Source of the DNA: Bactrocera neohumeralis
Lineage: Eukaryota; Arthropoda; Insecta; Diptera; Tephritidae
DNA: 64,000 nucleotides
NCBI RefSeq assembly: GCF_024586455.1
Contig: NC_065923.1
Span: forward strand, 42,642,370-42,706,369
Direction of reading: 5' to 3'
The position numbers and the translations under genes were made by a program. Shown here piece by piece: positions 46,086 through 57,092 of the stretch; position 1 is the first letter of the stretch; every line of letters begins with the position of its first letter. The notes under the pieces were generated by a model. That model saw nothing but the letters and a program-made list of their open reading frames with translations. It made no database searches and was not told where the DNA came from.

Positions 46086-47824
46086 ATATTATTCTTTTTT
46101 TCCTAGCATAAGTTGGAAGCTACTTTCCTTGTACGTATTTTTAAGTATACATATGTCATTTGTGTGAAGCGCAAACAGCAATGGTTTTTTTCACTGAAAT
46201 ATGTCGTGCTTTGTGTATGAAAAAGTGATTTTGTGAAGAGTTAGTCTACCATACTTTAATATGAAGAAAACAAATGTCGAAAGTTTTCGGTATTTGATGA
46301 ACATTATCTAACTGGGCGTCAAAAGTGCTTTGTAGGATTTAAGAGTGGGGATTTAAGCTTGGCAGATGGAGATTGACTTGGGCGGCCTTGTTTGGAGATG
46401 AGAATATGGAAACATTACTTTGATACCCAACACGAGAAAAACTCTCCGAATCCTTGCGAGTCACTCGAGGAAACATTTCAAAACGTTTAAAAACAGCCGG
46501 ACATACTAAAGAGCAAGGATTTTTGTTAGCATTTGAATTAGAAACGAAAAAAGTTGAAAGATAGTTTGGCACGTCATAGATGTCACTTGAATGCTATAAA
46601 CAAAGACGCTACAGAAGTGCATCGGATTGATGATTGATTAATTGGATGAAAAATGTGTCAATTAATCTAACCTTAAGTGCAAAGGAGTCATACCTGGAAT
46701 CTGGACAACTAACTAAACCAACATTAAAACCGAGTATCCTTAACGCTACCTACAAGAAGCCATTAAGTTCAATATCTTTCTGATAATGCATATTGTAGTA
46801 GCTGTGAGGCCGTTGGCCTCAGCTCAGGGACAGCAAATCGCTATATCCTTGGTGAGCAAAGACTATTTTTACTACAAACAATCTCAGTCAGAAATTTGAG
46901 TGGGACGCGGAAACAATAAACAAAATAGAAAATAATAAGTTCACAGTAGTGATGCACCAGCTTTTGTACGTGAACACGATTTACATGAAGAAGTAAAGGT
47001 ACAAACACAACCCAATTTAAAATAGCATTATGTAAAATATTGCGTAAAATGGAGGAGAAGAACTGAGAAGTACATGAATGCGTTCACTTCTTATGGGAAT
47101 AAAATTTAGTTGGTAAGGTGGTAATCACCACTTAGTGAGCTTGATGTTAGTATCTCTCCCAAATATACTGCTTACTGTATTCTGACGTACTCAGTACTTC
47201 ATAGAATAATTAAACACTTTTTCAATTCAATTCGCCTCATTCCGCTATCAGTATCATTTTGATGTATAAGCCTCTATATCAATTTATATTATTATTCTAA
47301 AAACAACATTTAGGCGGATGAGCCCACTGAACCGTGTGCAATATGCCAGAATGATGAAGCAGTTATATATCTGAATTTATTTTTTTATTTTTTTTTACAT
47401 TGCTTCAAAATTGTACTCGTATTCACTATTGTGCCAGATGCACAGGGTGTTACTGGTAAATTAATCAAATTCGAGAAATGTCGCTGATGCTCATAAATCA
47501 ATTATCCGTTTCCTCTATGAAGAATTTTTCGTTAGAAAACAACTTATCAATCAGTACGAAATAAAAGCAAAAAGCAATAGTTGTTAATCCTTATAAAAAA
47601 AGTTGTATGGCCTCCAGTAACTATATTTCGAGTACATGGCGTATGAGTAATTTCTACATTAATTTTGCTACTATGGTATGTCCACTTTTGAAGAAGTTTT
47701 CTTCGCTTTAGCATTAATCGACATGACAAATATTCGTAGTTTTGACATACATATTAATAAGGCGAATTTAAAAACAAATCGATTAATTAAATGTTTGACA
47801 CATTGATTGCAATTTTGTTGTAAC
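46086..47824. other. unassigned sequence
   Basis: No gene or element called. A 77-codon frame at 46339-46572 (-) lacks a known motif. T-rich simple sequence at 47378-47397. Confidence 0.5.
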
Positions 47825-47826
47825 TA

Positions 47827-47847
47827 TCGGGTGATTTTTTTGAGGTT
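47827..47847 (+). repeat. left terminal inverted repeat of family A element
   Basis: TCGGGTGATTTTT is exactly repeated in inverse at 49117-49129; the next eight bases (TTGAGGTT against AAGAGCTT) match at five positions. Confidence 0.9.
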
Positions 47848-47939
47848 AGGATTTTCATGCATTAGTATTTGACAGATCACGTGGGATTTCAGACATGGTG
47901 TCAAAGAGAAAGATGCTCAGTATGCTTTGACATTTCATC

Positions 47940-49024
47940 ATGAATAGACTTACTAACGAGCAACGCTTGCAAATCATTGAATTTTATTACCAAAATCAGT
48001 GTTCGGTTCGAAATGTGTTTCGCGCTTTACGTCCGATTTATGGTCTACATAATCGACCAAGTGAGCAAACAATTAATGCGATTGTGACCAAGTTTCGCAC
48101 TCAGTTTACTTTATTGGACATTAAACCAACCACACGAATGCGTACAGTGCGTACAGAAGAGAATATTGCGTCTGTTTCTGAGAGTGTGGCTGAAGACCGT
48201 GAAATGTCGATTCGTCGCCGTTCGCAGCAATTGGGTTTGTGTTATTCGACCACATGGAAGATTTTACGCAAAGATCTTGGTGTAAAACCGTATAAAATAC
48301 AGCTCGTGCAAGAACTGAAGCCGAACGATCTGCCACAACGTCGAATTTTCAGTGAATGGGCCCTAGAAAAGTTGGCAGAAAATCCGCTTTTTTATCGACA
48401 AATTTTGTTCAGCGATGAGGCTCATTTCTGGTTGAATGGCTACGTAAATAAGCAAAATTGCCGCATTTGGGGTGAAGAGCAACCAGAAGCCGTTCAAGAA
48501 CTGCCCATGCATCCCGAAAAATGCACTGTTTGGTGTGGTTTGTACGCTGGTCGAATCATTGGACCGTATTTTTTCAAAGATGCTGTTGGACGCAACGTTA
48601 CGGTGAATGGCGATCGCTATCGTTCGATGCTAACAAACTTTTTGTTGCCAAAAATGGAAGAACTGAACTTGGTTGACATGTGGTTTCAACAAGATGGCGC
48701 TACATGCCACACAGCTCGCGATTCTATGGCCATTTTGAGGGAAAACTTCGGAGAACAATTCATCTCAAGAAATGGACCCGTAATTGGCCACCAAGATCAT
48801 GCGATTTAACGCCTTTAGACTATTTTTTGTGGGGCTACGTCAAGTCTAAAGTCTACAGAAATAAGCCAGCAACTATTCCAGCTTTGGAAGACAACATTTC
48901 CGAAGAAATTCGGGCTATTCCGGCCGAAATGCTCGAAAAAGTTGCCCAAAATTGGACTTTCCGAATGGACCACCTAAGACGCAGCCGCGGTCAACATTTA
49001 AATGAAATTATCTTCAAAAAGTAA
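47940..49024 (+). pseudogene. family A transposase with a single late frameshift
   Basis: A DNA-cutting transposase of the Tc1/mariner superfamily (HTH plus DDE_3-type core), acting on its own element's ends. Residues 1-60 form the HTH (NEQRLQIIEFYYQNQ, RNVFRALRPIYGL). Residues 80-125 form the second DNA-binding part (IRRRSQQLGLCYSTTWKIL). First catalytic Asp is D159 in LFSDEAHFWLNGYVNKQN. The GIIGPYF-like and NVTVNGDRY blocks are at 207-227. Second Asp is D252 in FQQDGATCHTAR. The frame stays open for 289 codons to 48806. Near 48780 one extra or missing base moves the reading to another frame, where WPPRSCDLTPLDYFLWGYVK (third Asp, codon 48803) and the C-terminus run to 49024. Start chosen at the ATG in TTTCATCATGAATAG, conserved in related copies. 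If the frameshift is real the protein lacks its third Asp. Confidence 0.92.
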
Positions 49025-49108
49025 ATGTCATGAACCAATCTAACGTTTCAAATAAAGAACCGATGAGATTTTGCAAATTTTATGCGTTTTTTTTTAAAAA
49101 AAGTTATC

Positions 49109-49129
49109 AAGCTCTTAAAAATCACCCGA
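49109..49129 (-). repeat. right terminal inverted repeat of family A element
   Basis: Inverse partner of 47827-47847; ends AAAAATCACCCGA and is followed by the TA target duplication. Confidence 0.9.
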
Positions 49130-49131
49130 TA

Positions 49132-50049
49132 TTTCTATAAATGCATAGAAAAATGTTGTTGCTTTATTTTTAATGCGAACAAAACTAATTTTTGTTCATG
49201 CAAAATATGACACTTTTATCACACCGTATAATTATACTCTCCACCGTGCACGTTTTCAAGGGAAAGGACTCAGCGAACACAATATATTGCAGATTTCTCA
49301 AACCGCCAGTACTAAAGGGTGAATTGTGTCTTCACACCTATTGAATGGTGCGAAAAATATAAAGAAAAAAAATTACGAAGAAAATGTCTTCAATGCTGTG
49401 ATTGTAAAATACCATATTCACTAGTGCTAACTTTCACGTACTTTAATAACTTCATAGTATGTTAACATTATTGTAATCAATGTATTTTTAAATAACTAAA
49501 AAACCTATGCACAAAATATGTCACATTATTCCAAGCTTTTGTCTTAGTTTTTGTCCACCGAAATTGTTTCAGTAACTACCATTTGCTCAGCTAGATAACT
49601 TAAATGTTTGCTTCAATTAACTGCTTCAAATGAATTCTTTGGCACACATATAATATAAACACATATGCATAGTTTGGTACGTGCTAGAGTTGTACAACGT
49701 TTACATTTTCTTAGCCGTTTATAAATGTTTTTCGTCTGCGTACCCAATCAATGATTGATTGAATAATAAACAAAAAAGATCAACCCAATTTACTACCAAT
49801 GACAAACAATTTATTTTTCATTGTTTGCGTTTGTCGCTATTTCAGCTAATTTTTACCTACATATCTATGCATATAGTATCCCAACAGTAAAATAGCAAAC
49901 TAGTTAAGAAAAAAAGGATGAAGCCATGTTTTGAAGTTCACGCAAGTGAAGAAAGTCCTCTGAGTGCCGTTTAGAACAAGTATTTTCTAGATAGCCAAAA
50001 ATATCCATTTCAAGGCCAGTGAGAAGGCGAAACATCCTTTTCCCAGAGC
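49132..50049. other. unassigned sequence
   Basis: AT-rich with nothing recognised. An 88-codon frame at 49904-50170 (-) lies antisense to the LINE tail that follows and is likely a shadow. Confidence 0.5.
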
Positions 50050-50300
50050 TGTGCGCTGGGTTTAGGACCGGCCATGTAAAAACACTACCAATGAAAGAAG
50101 AAAATTTGCGCATTGGAAATGTCGAATATCGCATTCGGTGAGCTGTATGAGTATGAGACGACATGGACATAGTTCAGCGATTTAAAAAACAGCGGCTACA
50201 CTGACTAGGTCATGCAAAACACTTCAGTGCTGTTGTAAACTCGGCTATAACCGCGTAAGCGGTGTATACACCGAAGAAGAAGAAGAAGTTAAGAAGAAGG
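50050..50300 (+). pseudogene. endonuclease-RT LINE tail with GAA-repeat 3' end
   Basis: On the plus strand: RIGNVEYRIR, then DDMDIVQRFKKQRLH and LGHAKHF. This is the LYDDMDIVQRIK..RLRWLGH block close to the C-terminus of endonuclease-RT LINEs. The sequence then skips to the 3' end, CGGCTATAACCGCGTAAGCG GTGTATACACC followed by a GAA trinucleotide run at 50274-50288. The GAA tail marks the 3' terminus, giving orientation and confirming retrotransposition. Two in-frame stops and an internal deletion show it is dead. Confidence 0.7.
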
Positions 50301-51104
50301 TAGCTAACCAGAAACTTAACCAGAGAGAAATGCATTTGACTTATAATAAAAATCATTTTATTATTGTTATTTTATTTTACAGTAATTACGTTAAACACCT
50401 TAGCAAAAGTCTTACGTATATGAGATTTATTCTTATGAACTCGAAGGTTTTTTAAGAAATATCAGAACTAATTTGATAAATTATAAATCATAAGCAATCA
50501 GAAAGTTTCATTATCAGTTGCTCATATTAGTTTTAAACACATTATAACTATTTTATGTCGAATTTGGTCCTTTTTTCGACAGTCCTTCGTAGAAAAAAAT
50601 GCGAAGATTTCCACAAAAGTCTTCGAACTAGATAGTTTTAAAATTCTTCCTTTGAGAGAGGAAACCGGTTTGAAAAGCACCATTCTGAGAAAAACGCTTT
50701 TAAAGATTTTTGTCGCACCGACTCCCTCTCTGTTCCCTTCCTTTCTATAAGAAACGCTGCAGCGACCGTAATAATTTGAGTTTCGATTTCAAAATTTGAG
50801 AAAATGTTTATTACAGTGTGTACTATCCGAGAATGCAACAAACCAATTCGATTTTTAAGGAAATTCACACTGAGACGATCCATTAAATACTTGGCTTGAA
50901 TCCATCAGAAAATTCTGTTCAGCATTTCGGCGTTACTATAATATTTTTTAAAGTATTGGAGAAACATTATTTATTAATTCTACTTCTTAGGCTTAGTTGG
51001 CATTATAATTTAATTTAAAATTTCACCTTAATTCTAAGAAGGCACATATAATAAGAGTTATAAATTTTGATAAAGAACAATCTATAAAACCCTTATTTTT
51101 CCCG
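50301..51104. other. unassigned sequence
   Basis: No gene called; the 81-codon frame at 50638-50883 (-) carries no recognised motif. Confidence 0.5.
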
Positions 51105-51295
51105 TCCTGCTATATGGTTCAGAGTCGTGGACGAAGACAACATCTGATGAGTCGACGAGAGAAAAGTTCTGCGAAAGATTTGTGGTTCTTTGCCCATTGA
51201 CACCGGCGAATATAACATTCCATAGAACGATGAGCTGTATGGCAAATACGACTACATGCGAAATCCCTAATTGGAGTAAAGTCAGCCAGATATTC
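51105..51295 (+). pseudogene. endonuclease-RT LINE fragment (LLYGSESW block)
   Basis: Reads LPVLLYGSESWTKTTSDES then TREKFCERFVVLCPLTPANI. This corresponds to the PVLLYGSETW......ER..AFERKVLRRIFGP stretch downstream of the RT core in the same LINE type as at 1-1425 and 50050. Similarity fades after about 51240. It ends where the type F repeat starts. Confidence 0.6.
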
Positions 51296-51299
51296 AAAA

Positions 51300-52384
51300 A
51301 TTCTGATATTAATTATATGAGGGCTAAGCCATGTTTTCGCCAAAATGTCTCTCTTTTTGGCACAAAGATATTTTCATTAGGATAATTCACATATTGGCCG
51401 ATATATACGGTACAAAATCATCCCAATGTTCGAAAATCCTTTTATAAAGTATATGGGGGCTAATTGACCCGATTAAACCCATTTTTGACCTACACACATC
51501 CCATTATAATAGAAGTACTATTCCTGAATTTCAACTATATTACTCAAACATTGACTGATATTTTCGAACAAAAGTTAACTATAGGTATTGACGTCCAAAC
51601 ATTCGGTATCAGGGGGCTTGAACAGCTTTTATTGGATTTAAACAATTTTTGGGCATAAAACGGCACGCACCAAAAGCGTTATTCGTGCAAGGTTTTATCC
51701 TGTTATATTAATTGCTTCTTGGTTTGTGTATTGGAAACTGAGCGAATCAAGTGGAATATAAAATTGTCATCAAGATATGGTATTTCATCAAAAAGTGGGC
51801 GATGCTACGCCCATCGTCCAATTTTCCCACTAGCTCTCATTAAGCTTTCTCATACCAAATCGATGTCTCCAGCGTAATAAGTTATGAATTTATTGCGCTT
51901 TTAGTATTTTGAACAGTACCGTTATATGGGGAGTGAGCGGTGTTATCTTCCGATTTCATCTACACTGTCGGTAGCGGTCCTTAAAATATTTTTTTTTAGC
52001 AAATTTGGTTGTTGTAGCTTTAGTGGTTTAAGAGATATGTACTTTAAACATATAAGAGGGCGTGGTCGCACCCACTGTTCTAAAAATTTTTATTCACAGG
52101 TGCCCTTGCCACTGCGATCCTCTGTACCAATTGCATCTTTATGTCTTAATTTAGTGCCTAGTTATGGAACCTGGTGTTTCATTAAGATATCTCAATTCTT
52201 ACTCAAGTTACAGCTTGCACGGATGGATGGATGGACAGACAGTTAACCCAATTTCAACTTTTCTCGTCACCCTCATCATTTATATATATGCATGTACCTT
52301 ATATCTATCTCGATTAGTTTTAGGTGATACTTACAACTGTTAGATGAACGAAACTTTTTAGCACCAGATTGCAAGAGTATAAAG
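51300..52384 (-). mobile_element. Helentron-like repeat type F, longest copy
   Basis: In reverse orientation, so its outer 5' tip is at the right (GCACCAGATTGCAAGAGTAT ending 52380). Landmarks from left: CACATATTGGCCGATATATA, TATATGGGGGCTAATTGACC, CAGGGGGCTTGAACAGCTTT, GTGCAAGGTTTTATCC, ATCAAAAAGTGGGCGATGCT, GTACCGTTATATGGGGAGTG, TTTAGCAAATTTGGTTGTTG, AAGAGGGCGTGGTCGCACCC, TTACTCAAGTTACAGCTTGC, then a GGATGGATGGATGGACAGAC microsatellite and GATTAGTTTTAGGTGATAC. The extreme left terminus (CTTACTTGTT type) is missing. No conserved reading frame. This is the reference copy I used to recognise the other F fragments. Confidence 0.75.
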
Positions 52385-52899
52385 TTAAGAATGATCTCTT
52401 TCATTATCTCAAATGTTATCAACTAACAACTTTGGAAGTATTGTTCAAGTTTTAACTCCATGTATTCTTACATTGTTTTCTTTCCTTAATTCAATTTCCT
52501 GCATTGAATAGTTTATAATTAGTGTATACCTTAGCCACAGCAACGCGCGGACGGGGTTGTCTAGTAAAAGTATATCTTCTTTTTTAAGTATGTATAACTC
52601 TCATATTCCGAACTACGGTATGTTTACATGAATTTACTTGTGTAGTTTCTGACGATTTCGTCGGTCTTACTTTTGCCACAGTTGTTTATGCTATCCTTCA
52701 ATCACACAATGACATTTTGGCACTGAATTATGTTCGCATATTTTTACATTTGCACAAGTAGTGAGTGAATGGATAGAATGTTACATTCATGTTGCACAAC
52801 ATGGATGTGGATGTGTGTTACGTGTGAGAACATTCATTACGATGGTTTGTGCTTTCCCCTAAGAAATTTAGCTGACAGTATAAAGCATACTGACACGTT
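52385..52899. other. unassigned sequence
   Basis: No feature recognised. Confidence 0.45.
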
Positions 52900-53040
52900 C
52901 AACCATATATAAAAATATCTTTAATGGCCTTCTGCGATCGACTGAAAACTGGTACCACGAAGTGGTAATTTCTGCTTGGGGAAAAAGAAAAAATCACACG
53001 GAGCCAAATTTGGTGAATACGGTGGTTAATTGAAGGTGAA
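52900..53040 (-). pseudogene. mariner transposase fragment around the third catalytic Asp
   Basis: One minus-strand frame reads PPYSPNLAPCDFFFFPKQK then LPLRGTSFQSIAE before a break. This is the canonical mariner block (PPYSPDLAPCDFFLFPKLK.PLRG.RF.SIE). The Asp of SPDLAP is Asn here; the following Cys-Asp is intact. A 108-codon frame in another phase (52899-53225) overlaps it; its upstream half (53040-53225) is not recognisably mariner. No terminal repeat found. Confidence 0.75.
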
Positions 53041-54584
53041 CATGGCGTTTTTGGGTCTACTCTTTTTGAAAAAAATTTAGCGTCAGCGGGACGAGTCGAT
53101 CGAGAACGTGTTTCATACCCAAAGTATCTCGCGAGAGGTATGTAGCCCTCTAGTGGTTTCTGTAACACTTGCTTGACGTTTTTCACCGTATTCTTCTCCA
53201 ACTTATCAAAATACATTTTTTTCATTTACCCGGAGAACTTAATATATGATTAAAATATCTGTTGAATTTGTGAACTGCATTAAACTTATATTCCTTTTAG
53301 ATTGTTTAATGTTGCCGAGTTTTTCCTACAATGTGATTTGCAGGCATTTTTGCTCCATCGTTTACAGCCTATCTCACTGACTGGAGACATTCGTTGCAAA
53401 TGAAAAGACACAAGTCTGCTCTCGCATACTCCCGTCGGGGCCATATATTACAGCTGTCACATGTTGCATTGTGACCTCATTGAAAAGTTGAAAAGCTGCC
53501 TACGATCAGAAGCTTCAAAATTGTGCATTCGGTTGGTAGCTTAACTGACTGTGTATATGTATGTCTGTTACTTATTATGCTGCACACATCCTTATATCCA
53601 GTGGCTGTTAATTTATTTTCTTCACCCGTCACATTAGAAAATTGTGACTTAAATTTCACTAAAACAAATTAAAAATTTCGTTTAATTAAATTAAATTGTG
53701 AATTTATACTATAAATTAATTGCTTAAAATTTCCGTTTGAATTTTTGCCCCGAAATATTGCTTTATTTATTTGAAATATTTATTTAATGATAAATCCGTG
53801 TTCCTTAAAGTAACAGTGAAAAATATATATATACGGAATTTGTAAAACTAATCAATAAATATAAAAGCTTGCAGCTTCCAATGGTTGCAAGTTGTTTAAA
53901 TTTCTTTCTTTTGCTTTACTCTCGATTCAACGAGTATACTGAACTTATTGAATTGCAGTCAAAACTGCCATAAGGGCTGGCCATACCAACCACCTTCATA
54001 GCAATTGAAAAAGTTTTGCTTAGCCGCTCAGGCTCCTGGGTCAGAGTTTTAGGTTAAGAGTAGTAATTGCTGCTTTGGTTATTGTTGTTTTCATTTTGGA
54101 ACTGTATTGAAAGCTATGGCACAAATTCTCTATCGAACTTTATTTTGGCTCGATTCGATCAATGCGTTTCAAAGAAATTCGAAATTAGTGATTGCGAACG
54201 TTAACTTAAAGTTTCAATGATTGAAAGCAAAGCAACGATGTTTGCAGAACTTTCCATAAAGTAAGTTCAACAAACTGATGCGAAGTAAGGAAATGAAAAC
54301 TAAGCGAACATAAAACAATTGCTGCGACTCAAACTAGATCTCAGTTTAAATAATATTGAGAAATACATACAATATAGATAAAATGGCAAACATTTTGTGG
54401 TTGCATTTGAAACAGTAAAAAAAAATATTAAACTTTTTAAACAAATTTTTTTCAAGAAAACTTTTTAAAGGGGACTCTCATATTTTAACTTACATGGTTA
54501 AAAATGTATCATTGGTGAATTACAGGTGTCACCGTGGATTAGTACGAGTATATCAAATAACAAGGGCTACATAATGAAAGTAAG
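53041..54584. other. unassigned sequence
   Basis: AT-rich; no gene or repeat end recognised apart from possible remains of the adjacent mariner up to 53225. Confidence 0.45.
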
Positions 54585-55372
54585 ACAAGCAAATCAGAAA
54601 GTGCTAATCGCGGCTGTAGCCGAACATTTTATACTCTTGTAGCTTGCAAAGATCAAATTCCGGAAATTTTCTGAAATAGCTAGAAAAACTATGTAATAAA
54701 TATCAACTTTAGTATCGACCCGATTTCGCCTATTACCGTTACTACTACAATACTACATACTAATGTTCCCTGGGTTACAAAATATGTTACCTCACATACC
54801 ATCACCAATAATATGGAGTACAGACACCCGAATATATGAAAATCCTCTCTCACACACACTCTTTTATTTTCATTCAGATAACTCACATATTGGTGGATAT
54901 ATGAGGTATAAAGTCAAATAAAAAATCTTTACATTTGGTATGTGGAGGATGAGGGCCCAATTCAAACCTTTTTTGGCACACAAAGATACTATTATCAGGA
55001 AAAGATTCTCTCTGAATTTCAATTATATGTCCCATATAATGACCAATATTTTCAGTCAAAAGTTAACTATAGATATGTGTCTTTGACACATTCAGTTATT
55101 GATTTATCGCACTTTTTAGAGTTTTTAACGTTATTCTTATATGGGGAGTGGTTATCTTCCGATTTAAATTGGTTATTCTAGCTTAAGAGATATGTACATT
55201 AAGCCAATTAGAGAGTGTGACCGTGTCCACTTTTTTTAATTTTTGGCCCACGGGTGTTTATATGCAACCCTATATACATATGTATATCTCGCTAAGTTTT
55301 AAGTGATATATATAACCCTTAGGTGAAAAAACTATTATACTCTGCAGCAGTATGTTGAAGGAGTATAAAAAC
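54585..55372 (-). mobile_element. Helentron-like repeat type F with both ends, internally shortened
   Basis: Left end: GACAAGCAAATCAGAAAGTG, a CGGCTGTAGCCGAAC hairpin and ATTTTATACTCTTG, the inverse of the F 3' terminus. Right end: CTATTATACTCTGCAGCAGT and GTTGAAGGAGTATAAAAAC, the inverse of the F 5' tip at 9335. Between them are GTATCGACCCGATTTCGCC, AACTCACATATTGGTGGATA, CAAAAGTTAACTATAGATAT, TTATATGGGGAGTGGTTATC and TTAAGAGATATGTACATTAA. About 790 bp against more than 1.08 kb for the copy at 51300, so internal parts are deleted. Non-coding. Confidence 0.75.
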
Positions 55373-56577
55373 AGGAACCAAGGAACGACAAATCGACTTG
55401 ACTCCTACATATAGTTGTAATTCAAAAAGTTGAAATATTATAATAGTGGAGAAAAAAAGAAGAGAATTAAGCTGAGCGAATTTACTATGTTTCTAGCAAT
55501 CGAATTAACCTATTCCAAATATTTCTATAAGGGGGCACCTAAGGGCAAAAAATGGGCGTGGCTCCGCTCTATAAGAGATTTCTCAAACTCGCTCAGGACA
55601 AAACTATTAAGCACCCCTACCAACATCAAAAAATATAAGAATTCGGATTATGTTCTGAACTTCGCAAGAAATACGTACTTAATTTAGATAAGAAATAATA
55701 AATTAGTTACTTTAGTATCATATTTTGCCAAAGAGCAGCCAAAGGTGGTTAATCGAGGGGTTCGTTCTTTTAGACTCTTTTTATGAAATTCAAATACGTA
55801 GTATGCTCTTGTGTATAAGAGTTTTTACTATACCATTGATAATAATTTTATGTATAATTCTTGGTCTTTGTACCGGAGATAATACAATACACCGATACAC
55901 AAGTTTTAGCTTTACCTTTTTTACATTACATTCACAATAAAAAGGGTTGTAAGGATTAGAACATGCATAAAACGTCTACGAAGATACTCAACTTAACTAA
56001 AGCGAATTACTAAGCGGCAAAGCAAAATGTATCATTTTCTACAACGGGTTTTCGTGAAGAGCAAGCAACATAAGAGCAAATTATACAATTTGCTGTAGGC
56101 AAAAACTTACCTCTCTGATTACAATTTTCATTTCCAATCCCTGAAGTCTATGCCAAAGGCTGGAATAAATCCAGCTTAAGCATGTCAAGGTGATTTTTTT
56201 TCTGTTTCTCACCTCTTACAACATGCGCTTGGGAGAAAATACGCTGGCTTTTAAAAAATTATTCTTTTTACACGCACATAAACCCATCGTTGAGTTCAAT
56301 TATGAGCTTTTGCTTGCAAGGCAACGACTGCAGTTGTTTAGGCTCTTGCTGTGTAGGTTGATGTGTTACAAGGCATGGCCCGGAGAAATATAAAGAGAAA
56401 ATTGCAGCATAAGCCGCGAATGTGTACTGATAGTCATCAACAGTCTGTAAATCACTGCCACAGTAACAGAGCGCCACAACTTAGCGACGAAGTGATGCTA
56501 GGAAACAGTGTTCAGCTGTGGATATTTTAATAGAAACGTTCTCTGATTTTCACAAGATAAGCCATCAATTGTGATAA
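55373..56577. other. unassigned sequence
   Basis: No gene supported. Open frames at 55430-55687 and 55725-55940 are short and motif-free. Confidence 0.5.
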
Positions 56578-56746
56578 CACAAACTAAGGCCTTTTTACCA
56601 TTTAAGATTGAGATAATCATATTTATTTCTTGAAACTTCAATATTTCTTTCTTCTTCTTGATTAAATAGCGCGCTAGTCGTTTCACAAACTAAGGCCTTT
56701 TTACCATTGAAGATTAAGATAATCATATTTATTTCTTGAAACTTCA
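56578..56746. repeat. 63-bp direct repeat, period 106 bp
   Basis: 56578-56640 and 56684-56746 share CACAAACTAAGGCCTTTTTA through TTTCTTGAAACTTCA with two differences (TTTAAGATTG versus TTGAAGATTA). The unit may be a local tandem duplication of 106 bp in which the 43-bp spacer has no second copy. No known element recognised. Confidence 0.85.
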
Positions 56747-57092
56747 CAGAAACTATTTCTTTAAAGCATTAATAACTTTGTTTTATTATAATAGGATGTT
56801 CATGACGTACATTCAGGCTCTTTGATATTTCAAGCATGAGAGTACTGGGTTCATTTTTGTTGAAGAACAGAATATCAGTTGCAAAAATAAAAGTAAAACA
56901 AACTGTAAAGGCAGTTCCTGAAGTGCTGTCGAAAGCAGCTTTGAAATCGACGAAAGGTGGTGTGTGTCGATTCTATTATTTACTTTTCACGAACTTTTCC
57001 AGTGCATTTGGAGAAAATCGCATTTTCGCTATATGAACATTTTCAGCTGAATATCTTATTTGATTGTGGAGGGTCCACAATTGGGTAATAAA
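56747..57092. other. unassigned sequence with a word shared with 60817
   Basis: 56798-56830 (GTTCATGACGTACATTCAGG then TTTGATATTT) recurs at 60817-60849 with two differences. The rest is featureless. Confidence 0.5.

Larger units (their letters stand above)
47825..49131 (+). mobile_element. complete mariner-type transposon, family A (1,303 bp plus TA duplications)
   Basis: TA at 47825-47826, left end TCGGGTGATTTTTTTGAGGT from 47827, right end ...CTCTTAAAAATCACCCGA finishing at 49129, and TA at 49130-49131. The two ends are inverted repeats: 13 identical bases, then about 5 of the next 8. The element has a ~110-bp leader, one transposase gene and a ~100-bp trailer with AATAAAG at 49053. This is the expected size and layout for an autonomous Tc1/mariner-superfamily element. 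It is the only full-length copy in the window. Confidence 0.95.

Noticed and set aside
48121..48336. 71-codon minus-strand frame
   Set aside because: Shadow of the family A transposase.
50274..50300. GAA trinucleotide run as a stand-alone microsatellite
   Set aside because: It directly follows the LINE 3' end and is better read as the LINE's tail.
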